A DNA stretch of 64,000 nucleotides, from contig NZ_JBNAGA010000002.1 in the NCBI RefSeq assembly GCF_049800955.1, forward strand, positions 186,001 through 250,000, read 5' to 3'. The stretch comes from JAKVBH01 sp049800955. Lineage in GTDB: Bacteria > Pseudomonadota > Alphaproteobacteria > Rhodobacterales > Rhodobacteraceae. Shown here in pieces: positions 43,431 through 52,539 of the stretch. A program made the translations under genes and the position numbers. The notes below the pieces were generated by a model that searched no databases, was not told where the DNA came from, and was given only the letters and a program-made list of their open reading frames with translations. Each line of letters opens with the position of its first letter. Positions within the stretch are counted from its first letter, which is position 1.

Positions 43431-44534
43431 TTGGCCGACGCATCGACCCAGAATGCGTTCGTGGAATTCGAACGCGTGCAAAAAAGCTACGACGGCGAAA
43501 CGCTTGTCGTGAAAGACCTCAACCTATCCCTGCCAAAGGGCGAGTTTCTGACCATGCTCGGCCCGTCAGGCTCGGGCAAGACAACATGCCTGATGATGTT
43601 GGCCGGGTTCGAGACAGCGACATATGGCGACATCCGCCTTGATGGCGTTTCGATCAACAACATCCCGCCGCACAAGCGCGGCATTGGCATGGTATTTCAA
43701 AACTACGCGCTATTCCCGCATATGACGATTGCCGAGAACCTGTCCTTCCCTCTGGAAGTACGCAAGATGGGCAAGTCCGACCGCGAGGCGAAAATCACGC
43801 GCGCGCTCGACATGGTCGAGATGGGCGCCTTCGGTGGGCGGCGTCCGGCGCAGCTTTCCGGCGGTCAGCAACAGCGGATCGCTCTGGCGCGCGCGCTGGT
43901 GTTCGAGCCGGAGCTCGTGCTGATGGACGAGCCGCTTGGCGCGCTCGACAAACAGCTGCGCGAAAAGATGCAGTTCGAGATCACCGATCTGGCGCACCGG
44001 CTGGGCATCACGGTGGTGTATGTGACCCACGACCAAACCGAAGCGCTTACAATGTCGGACCGTGTGGCCGTCTTTGACGATGGCCGCATTCAACAGCTTG
44101 CGCCGCCCGATACGCTCTATGAAGAGCCTGAAAACAGTTTCGTGGCGCAGTTCATCGGCGAGAACAATACGCTTGAAGGTGTGGTCAAGGAGATCAAGGG
44201 CAACACCTGTATTGTCGAGCTTGATGATGGCGAGATCATCGACGCCATCCCGATCAATGTGAGCCGCGTGGGTGAGCGCACCCGCGTCTCGATCCGACCA
44301 GAACGGGTTGAGTTCAACAAGGATCGTCTGAGCCCCGATGCCCATACGCTCAAGGCGGAAGTTTTGGAATTCATCTATATGGGTGATATTTTCCGCACGC
44401 GCCTGCGCGTTGCCGGGAATGAAGAATTCATCATCAAATCCCGCAACGCACCCGATCAGGTCCGCCTCACACCTGGCCAGCAGATTGAGATCGGCTGGCT
44501 GGCGGCAGATTGCAGGGCGCTCGACGCGTCCTGA
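43431..44534 (+). CDS. ABC transporter ATP-binding protein (PotA type)
   Basis: A 367-residue ATPase. Walker A GPSGSGKT, signature LSGGQQQR, Walker B LVLMDEPLGALD and a C-terminal TOBE domain (ISIRPERVEFNK). The frame opens at 43263, but the TTG at 43431 (LADASTQNAFVEFERVQKSYDG) is chosen: AGGGAGC stands eight bases before it and the family begins there. First gene of a complete importer operon followed by binding protein and two permeases. Confidence 0.88.
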   Translation: MADASTQNAFVEFERVQKSYDGETLVVKDLNLSLPKGEFLTMLGPSGSGKTTCLMMLAGFETATYGDIRLDGVSINNIPPHKRGIGMVFQNYALFPHMTIAENLSFPLEVRKMGKSDREAKITRALDMVEMGAFGGRRPAQLSGGQQQRIALARALVFEPELVLMDEPLGALDKQLREKMQFEITDLAHRLGITVVYVTHDQTEALTMSDRVAVFDDGRIQQLAPPDTLYEEPENSFVAQFIGENNTLEGVVKEIKGNTCIVELDDGEIIDAIPINVSRVGERTRVSIRPERVEFNKDRLSPDAHTLKAEVLEFIYMGDIFRTRLRVAGNEEFIIKSRNAPDQVRLTPGQQIEIGWLAADCRALDAS

Positions 44535-44647
44535 CCCATGCCGGTGTCGCACCTCACGCGGCACCGTCGCACAGGCGCCCGGCCGGGCGCGCCCGTCGCC
44601 CTCCGGTCCGCCTTCTACCTTTCGTAACGGGTAACAGGGAGTTACAA

Positions 44648-45751
44648 ATGAAAAAGACAGCTCTTCTGGCCACCTCTGCGCTCTGCGCGGCTGGCGTGGC
44701 CTTTGCTGGCGGCCATATGGCATCGGAGCTCACGCTCGTGTCCTGGGGCGGCGCCTATCAGAAATCGCAGGACCGTGCCTACGCACAGCCCTACCAGGCG
44801 ATGAATGATGGCTTCACCTACAACTGGGATGAAAGCTCGGCGGAAGCCGTGGCCAAACTGCGCGCCATGAATGAGGCGGGCAATATCACATGGGATGTCG
44901 TCGACGTTGTGGCGGCCGATGCTATCCGTTTGTGTGATGAAGGTCTCGCCATGGAGATCGATTTCGACGAAGCGCTCGCGCCCGCGCCTGACGGCACATC
45001 CGCGACGGACGACTTCGGCGATCTGATCGTCTCCGATTGCTTCATCCCGCAGATCGTCTACTCGACGACTTTCGGCTACCGTACGGACCTCGTGGGTGAC
45101 ACGGCACCGACATCTGTCTGCGCTGTCTTCGACACGGAAGCATATCCCGGCAAGCGTTCGCTCGAGAAGCGCCCGATCAACAACATGGAATGGGCTCTGA
45201 TCTGCGACGGCGTCGCCAAAGATGACGTCTACGACGTGCTGGAGACCGAAGAAGGTCAGGATCGCGCACTCGCCAAGCTCGACACCATCAAGGATGATGT
45301 TGTCTGGTGGTCCGCTGGCGCCGATACGCCCCAGCTGCTGGCTGACGGCGAAGTCATCATGGGCTCGACCTACAACGGCCGCCTGTTCTCCGCGATCGAA
45401 GAGCAAAACCAGCCCATCGCGATGCTCTGGGATGCGCAGGTGTTTGACCTTGATGGTTGGATCATTCCCGCCGGTCTGCCCGAGGATCGTCTCGCCCGTG
45501 CGATGGATTTCGTGAAATTCGCGACAGACACACAGCGTCTGGCCGATCAGGCGAAATACATCTCCTATGGTCCGGCGCGCGCCTCTTCCGCACCGCTGGT
45601 GGGTCAGCACGCTGACCTCGGAATCGACATGGCACCCCATATGCCAACCGATCCCGCCAACGCCGAGAACACGTTCCTCTACAACTACGAGTTCTGGGCC
45701 GATTATCGCGACGATATCGACGCGAAATTCCAAGCCTGGCTGGCTCAATAA
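44648..45751 (+). CDS. ABC transporter substrate-binding protein (PotD/PotF family)
   Basis: A 367-residue periplasmic protein with signal peptide MKKTALLATSALCAAGVAFA. The mature part begins GGHMASELTLVSWGGAYQKSQ, a SWGGxY start common to spermidine/putrescine-family proteins of marine alphaproteobacteria that bind amines or small organic acids. DVVDVVAADAIRLCDEG follows. The ligand cannot be told from sequence. A stem-loop follows the gene at 45761-45782. Confidence 0.86.
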   Translation: MKKTALLATSALCAAGVAFAGGHMASELTLVSWGGAYQKSQDRAYAQPYQAMNDGFTYNWDESSAEAVAKLRAMNEAGNITWDVVDVVAADAIRLCDEGLAMEIDFDEALAPAPDGTSATDDFGDLIVSDCFIPQIVYSTTFGYRTDLVGDTAPTSVCAVFDTEAYPGKRSLEKRPINNMEWALICDGVAKDDVYDVLETEEGQDRALAKLDTIKDDVVWWSAGADTPQLLADGEVIMGSTYNGRLFSAIEEQNQPIAMLWDAQVFDLDGWIIPAGLPEDRLARAMDFVKFATDTQRLADQAKYISYGPARASSAPLVGQHADLGIDMAPHMPTDPANAENTFLYNYEFWADYRDDIDAKFQAWLAQ

Positions 45752-45760
45752 TCAAACGGC

Positions 45761-45782
45761 AGGGCGGGAAAAATCCCGCCCT
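45761..45782 (+). terminator. stem-loop behind the binding-protein gene
   Basis: A perfect nine-base stem AGGGCGGGA/TCCCGCCCT with an AAAA loop, ten bases after the stop codon. The trailing sequence has few T residues, so it may act as a 3' stabiliser that gives more binding protein than permease instead of a full terminator; the operon continues beyond it. Confidence 0.6.
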
Positions 45783-45809
45783 CCTGTTCTATTTGCTGCA
45801 GAGTTCGAC

Positions 45810-46106
45810 ATGCCCAAAGGATACGTCATCGCACATGTGCACGTGGAAGATCCTGAAGCCTTTCGCACCTATGTTCAAAACAATGGCCCCGCGATTGCGC
45901 GCCATGGCGGACGTGTTTTGATCAAAAACGACGATGCAGAAGTCGTCGAAGGCGAAAGTTACGAGGTACATGTCGTCATCGAATTTCCCAGTTTCGACGC
46001 CGCCAAGGCCTTTTACAACGACCCTGTTTATCAGGAGGTCGCAAAGTTTCGACAGGGCGCCGGGCTCAATACATTGATCCTCGTGGAGGGAGTTCCCGAT
46101 GCCTAA
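45810..46106 (+). CDS. DUF1330 domain protein, first copy
   Basis: A 98-residue dimeric alpha-beta barrel-type protein: MPKGYVIAHVHVEDPEAFRTYV, GGRVLIKNDDAEVVEG and HVVIEFPSFDAAKAFYNDPVYQEVAKFRQ are the DUF1330 pattern. Function of the family is unknown; small monooxygenase-like or heme-independent enzymes share the fold. It is followed with an eight-base overlap by a paralogue, and both lie between the binding protein and the permeases. Confidence 0.85.
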   Translation: MPKGYVIAHVHVEDPEAFRTYVQNNGPAIARHGGRVLIKNDDAEVVEGESYEVHVVIEFPSFDAAKAFYNDPVYQEVAKFRQGAGLNTLILVEGVPDA

Positions 46107-46386
46107 AGGCTACATCATTGGCCATGTGAGCGTGCATGACGCTGACGGGTATGCGCCCTATTCCGCCATCAATAATGAGATCCTGCCCCGTTTCGGAGGC
46201 CGTTTTCTCGCGCGTGGCGGCACGTCCAAATTGCTGGAAGGCGGGGAGCATCCGCGCCATGTCATCATCGAGTTTCCCTCCTACGAGGACGCGCTCGCTT
46301 TCTACAATTCGCCGGAATATCAGGACAACCTCAAGACCCGTCAGGCCAATGCCGACAGCGTCATCATGGTTGTCGAAGGAGTGTAA
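46099..46386 (+). CDS. DUF1330 domain protein, second copy
   Basis: A 95-residue paralogue of the preceding product, beginning MPKGYIIGHVSVHDADGYAPY, with GGRFLARGGTSKLLEGGEH and HVIIEFPSYEDALAFYNSPEYQ. The start overlaps the first copy's end by eight bases; the permease ATG follows three bases after the stop. Two diverged copies in one transcript suggest a heterodimer or two substrates; this is inference. Confidence 0.85.
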   Translation: MPKGYIIGHVSVHDADGYAPYSAINNEILPRFGGRFLARGGTSKLLEGGEHPRHVIIEFPSYEDALAFYNSPEYQDNLKTRQANADSVIMVVEGV

Positions 46387-46389
46387 TCC

Positions 46390-47937
46390 ATGAGTGATGC
46401 CACAGGTCCCATGCTTGCCGCTGACGGCACGCCGCTCAAGAAGTCGCTCGCGAAGTCGCTGCGCAACCGCAAGATTCGGGCGCTGCTACTGATCGCGCCG
46501 CTGCTGGCCTTTGTTCTGGTCACCTTTATCGCGCCCATCGGGCAGATGTTGTTGCGATCGGTTGAAAACCACATCGTGGAAGACACGCTGCCTGAGACCG
46601 TCGCCGCGCTGGCATCATGGGATGCAAACAGCGGAGCTGTCCCGGATGAGGCGGTTTTTGAAGCGCTTTATCTCGATCTCGGGCTCGCTGTGGAGCAAAA
46701 GCTGCACACACGGCTGGGCTCGCGCCTGAACTATGAAGAGACCGGCATGTCCTCGCTCTTCCGGAAGACTGGACGGCGCGTCGGGCGCTTTGACACTGAT
46801 GCTTACGCCGATGCGTTTCAGGATATCGATGCGGCATGGAAAGATCCCGCCACATGGGTTGCGACCTTCGAGGACAGCACCGTGCGCAGCGCCTTGCCCC
46901 TTGCCACCCGGGTTTGGGACAGATGGGCGGCCTATGTGAGTTCGGAAGGGGATGATCCGGCAGAACAAAAGCTGGAGGATTACCTGTCCGCCGCGCTCTA
47001 TTATGATCTGCGCGACAATGATCTGCCGGCGAATGCCCCTGCCAATCTGGCCGCTCTGGACGCGGCCATCGCCGAGATTGCGCCGGTGCCACTCGTAGAG
47101 CAATTCCTCGATGCTGATGAGGATTGGGCTGATCTGGATGTCTGGACAACGATGCAGACCTACAGCCCGCGCTACACGACGGGCTATTTCCTGAACGCTG
47201 TAGACATGGAAAAAAGCCCCGACGGCGCCATAGCCAAACCCGAAAACCAGCAGATCTACATCAAGCTCTTCTGGCGCACATTGGTGATGTCATTGGCGAT
47301 CACCGCATCATGCATCCTGTTGGGCTATCCCGTGGCATGGCTCTTGGCGAACCTGTCTTCGCGCACCTCGAACCTGTTGCTGATCCTCGTGCTCTTGCCA
47401 TTCTGGACCTCTCTGCTGGTGCGGACGTCGGCGTGGAAAGTGATGCTGCAGGATCAGGGCGTCATCAATGACACATTGGTTTGGCTGGGCCTCGTCGCGA
47501 CAGACGACCGGCTGGCGCTCATCAACAACCAGACCGGCACGATCATCGCCATGACGCATATCCTGCTGCCCTTCATGATCCTGCCGCTCTACTCGGTGAT
47601 GAAGACCATCCCGCCCACCTACCTTCGCGCCGCCAAATCCCTTGGCGCGACGAACTGGACGGCCTTCTGGCGTGTTTACTTTCCGCAATCTGTCCCGGGC
47701 ATCGGGGCGGGCTCGATCCTCGTCTTCATCCTGGCCATCGGCTATTACATCACGCCCGAGATCGTCGGCGGCACGTCGGGGATCTTTATCTCCAACCGGA
47801 TCGCCTATCACATCTCCAGCTCGCTCAACTGGGGCCTCGCGGCTGCATTGGGCGCGATCCTGCTGGTGCTCGTTCTGGGGCTCTACTGGTGCTACGACAA
47901 GATCGTGGGCATCGACAACGTCAAGCTGGGGGGCTGA
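46390..47937 (+). CDS. ABC transporter permease with large extracytoplasmic insertion
   Basis: A 515-residue PotB-type permease. After the first membrane helix (residues 32-52) comes about 220 residues of charged, non-membrane sequence (VENHIVEDTLPETV through QTYSPRYTTGYFLNAVD) before the remaining helices from about residue 295. The EAA loop is RAAKSLGATNWTAFWRVYFPQS. Ordinary PotB is about 280-300 residues. The insertion would face the periplasm and may contact the binding protein. The partner permease follows after three bases. Confidence 0.87.
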   Translation: MSDATGPMLAADGTPLKKSLAKSLRNRKIRALLLIAPLLAFVLVTFIAPIGQMLLRSVENHIVEDTLPETVAALASWDANSGAVPDEAVFEALYLDLGLAVEQKLHTRLGSRLNYEETGMSSLFRKTGRRVGRFDTDAYADAFQDIDAAWKDPATWVATFEDSTVRSALPLATRVWDRWAAYVSSEGDDPAEQKLEDYLSAALYYDLRDNDLPANAPANLAALDAAIAEIAPVPLVEQFLDADEDWADLDVWTTMQTYSPRYTTGYFLNAVDMEKSPDGAIAKPENQQIYIKLFWRTLVMSLAITASCILLGYPVAWLLANLSSRTSNLLLILVLLPFWTSLLVRTSAWKVMLQDQGVINDTLVWLGLVATDDRLALINNQTGTIIAMTHILLPFMILPLYSVMKTIPPTYLRAAKSLGATNWTAFWRVYFPQSVPGIGAGSILVFILAIGYYITPEIVGGTSGIFISNRIAYHISSSLNWGLAAALGAILLVLVLGLYWCYDKIVGIDNVKLGG

Positions 47938-47940
47938 TCC

Positions 47941-49119
47941 ATGGCACTCACACCTGTCACGCCGCAACCCCTGTCCTTCGTTGTGCCCGTCGTGGCCGCG
48001 TTTGGGGCCTTCTTCGGCATATTCGTGGGCGCTGCCAACGGGTCTTCGCTTCTCGGCTGCGTCGGCGGCGCTATCCTTCTCGCAATCATCGCGGCGGTAT
48101 TGCGCACAGTTCTGAAAGACCAGCCTGCACTCGGCAAATGGGCCTCGATCATCGGCTTTGGTCTGGTGGGCTTTTTGCTAGTCGGGATCTCCGGAGGCAT
48201 CATCGCACTGTTTCTGGGCTGGTTCTTTGCGTGGCTGATTCATTGGCTCGGCGAAGGCACATATCGCGCGACGTTGCCGCCCTACCTCACAGCAGGTCAG
48301 GTCCTTTGGCACTATACGTTCCGCGTGATCTGTGGCGCGATCTTTGTCTTCCTGATCACACCGATCATCGTCGTCATGCCGCTGTCATTCAACGCGCAGG
48401 ACTTCTTCACCTTCACGCCTGAGATGCTGCGGCTTGATCCTGCCGGCTACTCGCTCAAACACTATCAGGATTTCCTGACCAACCCGGAATGGACCGGCGC
48501 CGTGTGGAACTCCGTCAAGATCGCTCCGGTGGCGACGTTCATTGCAGTCGTGTTGGGCACGCTTGCGGCGATTGGTCTGTCTCAATCCCATGTACCCGGA
48601 CGTCAGGCGATCATGGCCATCCTGATCTCGCCCATGATCGTGCCGTTGATCATCTCGGCCACAGGCATGTATTTCTTCTACTCCGACATTGGCCTTGTGG
48701 GCACCTATTGGGGTATCGTACTGGCCCATGCCGTGTTGGGCATCCCCTTCGTGATCATCACCGTTACTGCGACGCTTGTGGGCTTTGACCAGTCCCTGAC
48801 CCGCGCCGCAGCCAACATGGGCGCGGACCCGGTCACAACCTTCTTCCGCGTGCAAATGCCGCTGATCCTGCCCGGCGTGATCTCTGGCGGGCTTTTCGCC
48901 TTCATCACGTCGTTTGACGAGGTTGTCGTTGTGCTCTTCCTGGGCTCTGCGGGGCAGCAAACACTGCCGTGGCAGATGTTTACCGGTTTGCGGGAACAGA
49001 TCTCCCCGACGATCCTCGCGGCAGCGACCATTCTGGTGGCAATCTCGATTGTCTTGCTCACCGTCGTCGAACTGCTGCGTCGCCGCTCGGAGCGCCTGCG
49101 GGGCATGAGCCCCGCCTGA
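47941..49119 (+). CDS. ABC transporter permease (PotC type) with extra N-terminal helices
   Basis: A 392-residue permease. The C-terminal 270 residues are an ordinary PotC with EAA loop RAAANMGADPVTTFFRVQMPLILPG. The first 110 residues add about three hydrophobic segments (VVPVVAAFGAFFGIFVG, GAILLAIIAAVLRTV, IIGFGLVGFLLVGISGGI) not found in the standard protein. Last gene of the transporter operon; the mannosidase gene is convergent 115 bases on. Confidence 0.87.
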   Translation: MALTPVTPQPLSFVVPVVAAFGAFFGIFVGAANGSSLLGCVGGAILLAIIAAVLRTVLKDQPALGKWASIIGFGLVGFLLVGISGGIIALFLGWFFAWLIHWLGEGTYRATLPPYLTAGQVLWHYTFRVICGAIFVFLITPIIVVMPLSFNAQDFFTFTPEMLRLDPAGYSLKHYQDFLTNPEWTGAVWNSVKIAPVATFIAVVLGTLAAIGLSQSHVPGRQAIMAILISPMIVPLIISATGMYFFYSDIGLVGTYWGIVLAHAVLGIPFVIITVTATLVGFDQSLTRAAANMGADPVTTFFRVQMPLILPGVISGGLFAFITSFDEVVVVLFLGSAGQQTLPWQMFTGLREQISPTILAAATILVAISIVLLTVVELLRRRSERLRGMSPA

Positions 49120-49234
49120 GGCTGGGGCTGCTTCGCGAGACATCTGGGCAACGACAACACGGTCAAGCAACTGATAATCGGTGCTATTCCTGGTGCGCCA
49201 TGGTTCAGGTGTCCGATGTAGTCCTTCAGGGCTT

Positions 49235-52200
49235 CTACGCTAGCGTGAGGCGCAGCGTTTTGATCTCATGCGGGCGGAAGCTCAACTTGACGCGCCCCGC
49301 CTCCACCGGAACGGTCGCGTCAGGCGTATTGAGCAAGTCACAGACATGCGCTTGCAGCACCTGTTCCGGCACGCGCAGCCGCACAGGGCCGCGCCGCCCG
49401 TGGGCTTCGTAGAGCCTTAGAAAAACAGTGTTTTCTTCGGCGCCGGGCAGGATCGTCTCAATCACAACAAAGTCCTGATCAACTGCGATGTCCTCGGGCA
49501 GAGCACCACTCTGCCCCGTGACCTCCAAGACATCCGCCCCATCATTGAGCAACGCCGCCGCTTCGCGGACGCGGCCTTCGCGCCAGTCGCCGATGTGGGG
49601 GAACAAGGAATAAGTGAAGTGATGCAGTCCCTGATCGGCTTGCGGATCGGGCATGGTGGAGGATTTGATCAACGTGAGCCGCAACACGTTGTCCCGCACG
49701 TCATGGCCGTATTTGCAATCGTTCAGAAGCGCCACGCCGTAGCCCGGCTCCCATAGATCGACCCAGCGATGCGCGGGCACTTCAAACTGCGCCGCGTCCC
49801 AGCTGGTATTGCGGTGTGTCGGACGGTGCACCTGCCCCCACTGAATATCATAAGTCGCTGAATTTGCTCGGATATCCACCGGGAAGGCGACCTTGAGCAA
49901 CGTATGGGTCTCGTGCCAGTCGACCTCCGTCTCGAAGTCGATCCGCTTGCTGTCGTGATGCAGTTTGATGACTTGCGTGATGCGCGAATGCGCCCATGTC
50001 ATCTCGACCCGAATGGCAACCCGCAAGGGGCCATGCTCCAGAATCTCCACCGTCGCAGGCCCATGCAGGGGGGTGCAGCGATCCTCGATATGGGTATCGA
50101 TATCCCAGGCATCCCAACATATGGGGCGATCTTCGAATGCATGCAGCAGGTTGCCCATCGCGCCGGGCGCCAGAACGTCTCGTTCAGCCTCCTTGTCCCA
50201 GACCCGCGAGAGCCGCCCCTCCCCGTCGATCTGCACCCGCACATGCGCGTTCTCCAGCACGACACCGGTCGACAATTCCTGCACGGAAACAGGGGCTTGC
50301 ACCTCCGCGACATCATTCGCAACCCGCAGGGGCACAATCCCGTAGCTCGGCACTTCCGGCACCTGAACCAGAACACCACCTTCAACAGACTGCCCCGGAA
50401 GCGCTGTGCCATCCATCAAAGCCACAGGCCCGGGCACCACAACATGTTGTGTCTGAACATGGGATGTCAGATTGGCCACCAGATGCTCAGCCCCCTCCGG
50501 CGCGCGATCCGTGAGGGCTTTTGTGCAATTCGCCCTCTGAATCGCACAAATCCCCTCGATCTCGTCGAAATCAGCGCGCGCATCGTTAAACACTTGTGAA
50601 ATCGACGTGCCCGTCAGGATGTCGTGGAACTGGTTGAGGCACAAAAGCTCCCAGGCGCGGCCCAGATCAAGGGCCACTTCGTCCCCCGCCAACCGCGCCA
50701 GCGCAGCCAGGGCCTCGACCTTGTGCAGCGCAATCTCGGCACGCCGGTTTGCGCGCTTGATCCAGGCCTGTGACGTGAGCACGCCGCGATGGCCTTCGAG
50801 ATACAGCTCGCCCGACCAGAGCGGCAGGGCCGCGCCGCTCTCCTCGATCTTCTCGAATGCCGCGCGCACGGTGCTCATCGTGAGCCGGGGCGCGCCGGGC
50901 ATCGCCGCATAGGCCTTGGCCTTCTGGATCAGCTCCTCCGTCGGGCCCCCGCCCCCATCGCCATAGCCAAAGCAAATGGGCAGATGCGAGACGGTATGCT
51001 TGAGCGTGTTGCGCCGCCATGTGCCCAGCACCTCCGGCGCGGTCAGGTCGGATTTGTAATTTGTCGGGAAGGGCAGGTATTGCACATCGCGCGGCGTCGT
51101 CAGGACATGGGCCAGCACGCGCGTGCCATCGAGCCCTTCCCACCAAGTGCTGCTTTGCACCTGATTATACTGGTTCCAGTTCAGCTTGTTGGTGCAGAAC
51201 CATTTGAGCCCCGCCTGCGCCATGAGCTGCGGCAGGCAAGCCGGAAAGCCGAACGTGTCGGGCAACCACAGGATCGGCGTTTCCGTCTCGCCAAAGTGCG
51301 TGCGAAAGAAGCCCCGCCCCAGCTGGATCTGACGCACAAGCGCTTCGCCGGAGGGCATGTTGCAATCAGGTTCGACCCACATCGCGCCCATGGGCTCCCA
51401 CTGGCCCGCGGCTACGCGGTCCTTGATGCGGTCGAAGATCTCGGGGAAATCCTGCCGCGTCCAGTCGTAGAGCTGGGGCTGGGAATGGGAGAAGCGGTAG
51501 TCGGGATGCTCCTCCATGAGCCGCAGCACGTTTGAATAGGTGCGGGCGTTCTTCTGGCGGATCTGGGCGGTGGGCCAGAGATAGGCCACATCCATATGGG
51601 CATGGCCGATCGCGTGCAGGTCCACCTCCATGGGCGGGCCTGCTGCAGCGATCCCCGCATCAAGCCGGGCGCGGGCCGCCTCCAGCGAGCGGCGCATGCG
51701 CCGGTTGGCCTTGCCACGCGTATCCAGCGCCAAGAGCGCATCATCCAGCGCATTGAGCAGCCGGTGTTTTTCCGGCCGCTCGTCATCGAGGTTCTCGGCC
51801 ACATCAAGCGCGACCTCGGCACGGGTGACGAAATCCTCAAGCGCGATATCGTGGTTGACCAGCCGCGCCGTTCCCATGAAGACCATGCGCCCGTCATTGG
51901 GATCGGGCGGCCAGGAGGTCCAGCCCGTCCACCCATGCAGCGCGAGCTTGCGGGGGCGGCCATCGGCGAGGCCTGGGTCGAGCGGGATCGTATGGTGATA
52001 GCGGTCAGCAGAGGCGATGGGCTGGCCGTCGATATAAAGGAGCGCTTCGGGGTGGGTGAAGATATCGCCCGAGACGCCAAGAGGCAGGTGGAGCGCGGGC
52101 GCGTCCCAGCCCGAGGGCAGCGTGAACGCGCCAGTCAGGAGAAAATGCGTGTCGGGCCGGGCCCAGTGGCTTTCCCATGGGATCTCGGCGCCGCCCTCGG

Positions 52201-52345
52201 GGTGAATTTCGGGGGGCGTTTCGGGTGTGTCGAACGTGTGGAGCCTGAACGGCGCGAGCGGCTCCCCCCAGGCGAAGCGGCGGGTGCGCAGAAGATCGAG
52301 CCGGGTGCGGATTTTCTCAGCGGTGAAGCGGTTGGCGTGGGACAT
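49235..52345 (-). CDS. alpha-mannosidase, glycoside hydrolase family 38
   Basis: A 1036-residue GH38 enzyme of the Ams1/MAN2C1 (cytosolic) size class. The zinc motif AIGHAHMDVAYLWP has His248 and Asp252, and the expected nucleophile is Asp363 in LWLPDTFGFPAC. There is an N-terminal jelly-roll region of about 240 residues and a long C-terminal beta region. No signal peptide, so it should act in the cytoplasm on imported alpha-mannosides. It lies downstream of an oligosaccharide/oligopeptide-type importer on the same strand. Confidence 0.9.
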   Translation of the reverse strand: MSHANRFTAEKIRTRLDLLRTRRFAWGEPLAPFRLHTFDTPETPPEIHPEGGAEIPWESHWARPDTHFLLTGAFTLPSGWDAPALHLPLGVSGDIFTHPEALLYIDGQPIASADRYHHTIPLDPGLADGRPRKLALHGWTGWTSWPPDPNDGRMVFMGTARLVNHDIALEDFVTRAEVALDVAENLDDERPEKHRLLNALDDALLALDTRGKANRRMRRSLEAARARLDAGIAAAGPPMEVDLHAIGHAHMDVAYLWPTAQIRQKNARTYSNVLRLMEEHPDYRFSHSQPQLYDWTRQDFPEIFDRIKDRVAAGQWEPMGAMWVEPDCNMPSGEALVRQIQLGRGFFRTHFGETETPILWLPDTFGFPACLPQLMAQAGLKWFCTNKLNWNQYNQVQSSTWWEGLDGTRVLAHVLTTPRDVQYLPFPTNYKSDLTAPEVLGTWRRNTLKHTVSHLPICFGYGDGGGGPTEELIQKAKAYAAMPGAPRLTMSTVRAAFEKIEESGAALPLWSGELYLEGHRGVLTSQAWIKRANRRAEIALHKVEALAALARLAGDEVALDLGRAWELLCLNQFHDILTGTSISQVFNDARADFDEIEGICAIQRANCTKALTDRAPEGAEHLVANLTSHVQTQHVVVPGPVALMDGTALPGQSVEGGVLVQVPEVPSYGIVPLRVANDVAEVQAPVSVQELSTGVVLENAHVRVQIDGEGRLSRVWDKEAERDVLAPGAMGNLLHAFEDRPICWDAWDIDTHIEDRCTPLHGPATVEILEHGPLRVAIRVEMTWAHSRITQVIKLHHDSKRIDFETEVDWHETHTLLKVAFPVDIRANSATYDIQWGQVHRPTHRNTSWDAAQFEVPAHRWVDLWEPGYGVALLNDCKYGHDVRDNVLRLTLIKSSTMPDPQADQGLHHFTYSLFPHIGDWREGRVREAAALLNDGADVLEVTGQSGALPEDIAVDQDFVVIETILPGAEENTVFLRLYEAHGRRGPVRLRVPEQVLQAHVCDLLNTPDATVPVEAGRVKLSFRPHEIKTLRLTLA

Positions 52346-52472
52346 TTTACACTCTGCAAACCGGGAGACGCGACTGGAGCCTGCCCGTGGGGTGGCGCTG
52401 CGACGCCCGTTCTGTGCGCTTTATGCTGGCCAAATCCGAATGCCGATTGGATGGGACACCATCCTCACCAGA

Positions 52473-52500
52473 GCGCCAGCCCGCCGGGACGGGCAGGCGC
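52473..52500 (-). terminator. GC-rich hairpin between the transporter ATPase and mannosidase genes
   Basis: GCGCC-A-GCCCG at 52473-52483 pairs with CGGGC-A-GGCGC at 52490-52500 around CCGGGA, a ten-pair stem with one A-A mismatch. It lies in the 194-base gap behind the ATPase stop. No T tract follows, so it may modulate instead of stop transcription into the mannosidase gene. Confidence 0.45.
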
Positions 52501-52539
52501 TGGTCGCGGCGGCTTCGCCTTGACTCCGCGACTGTTAAG

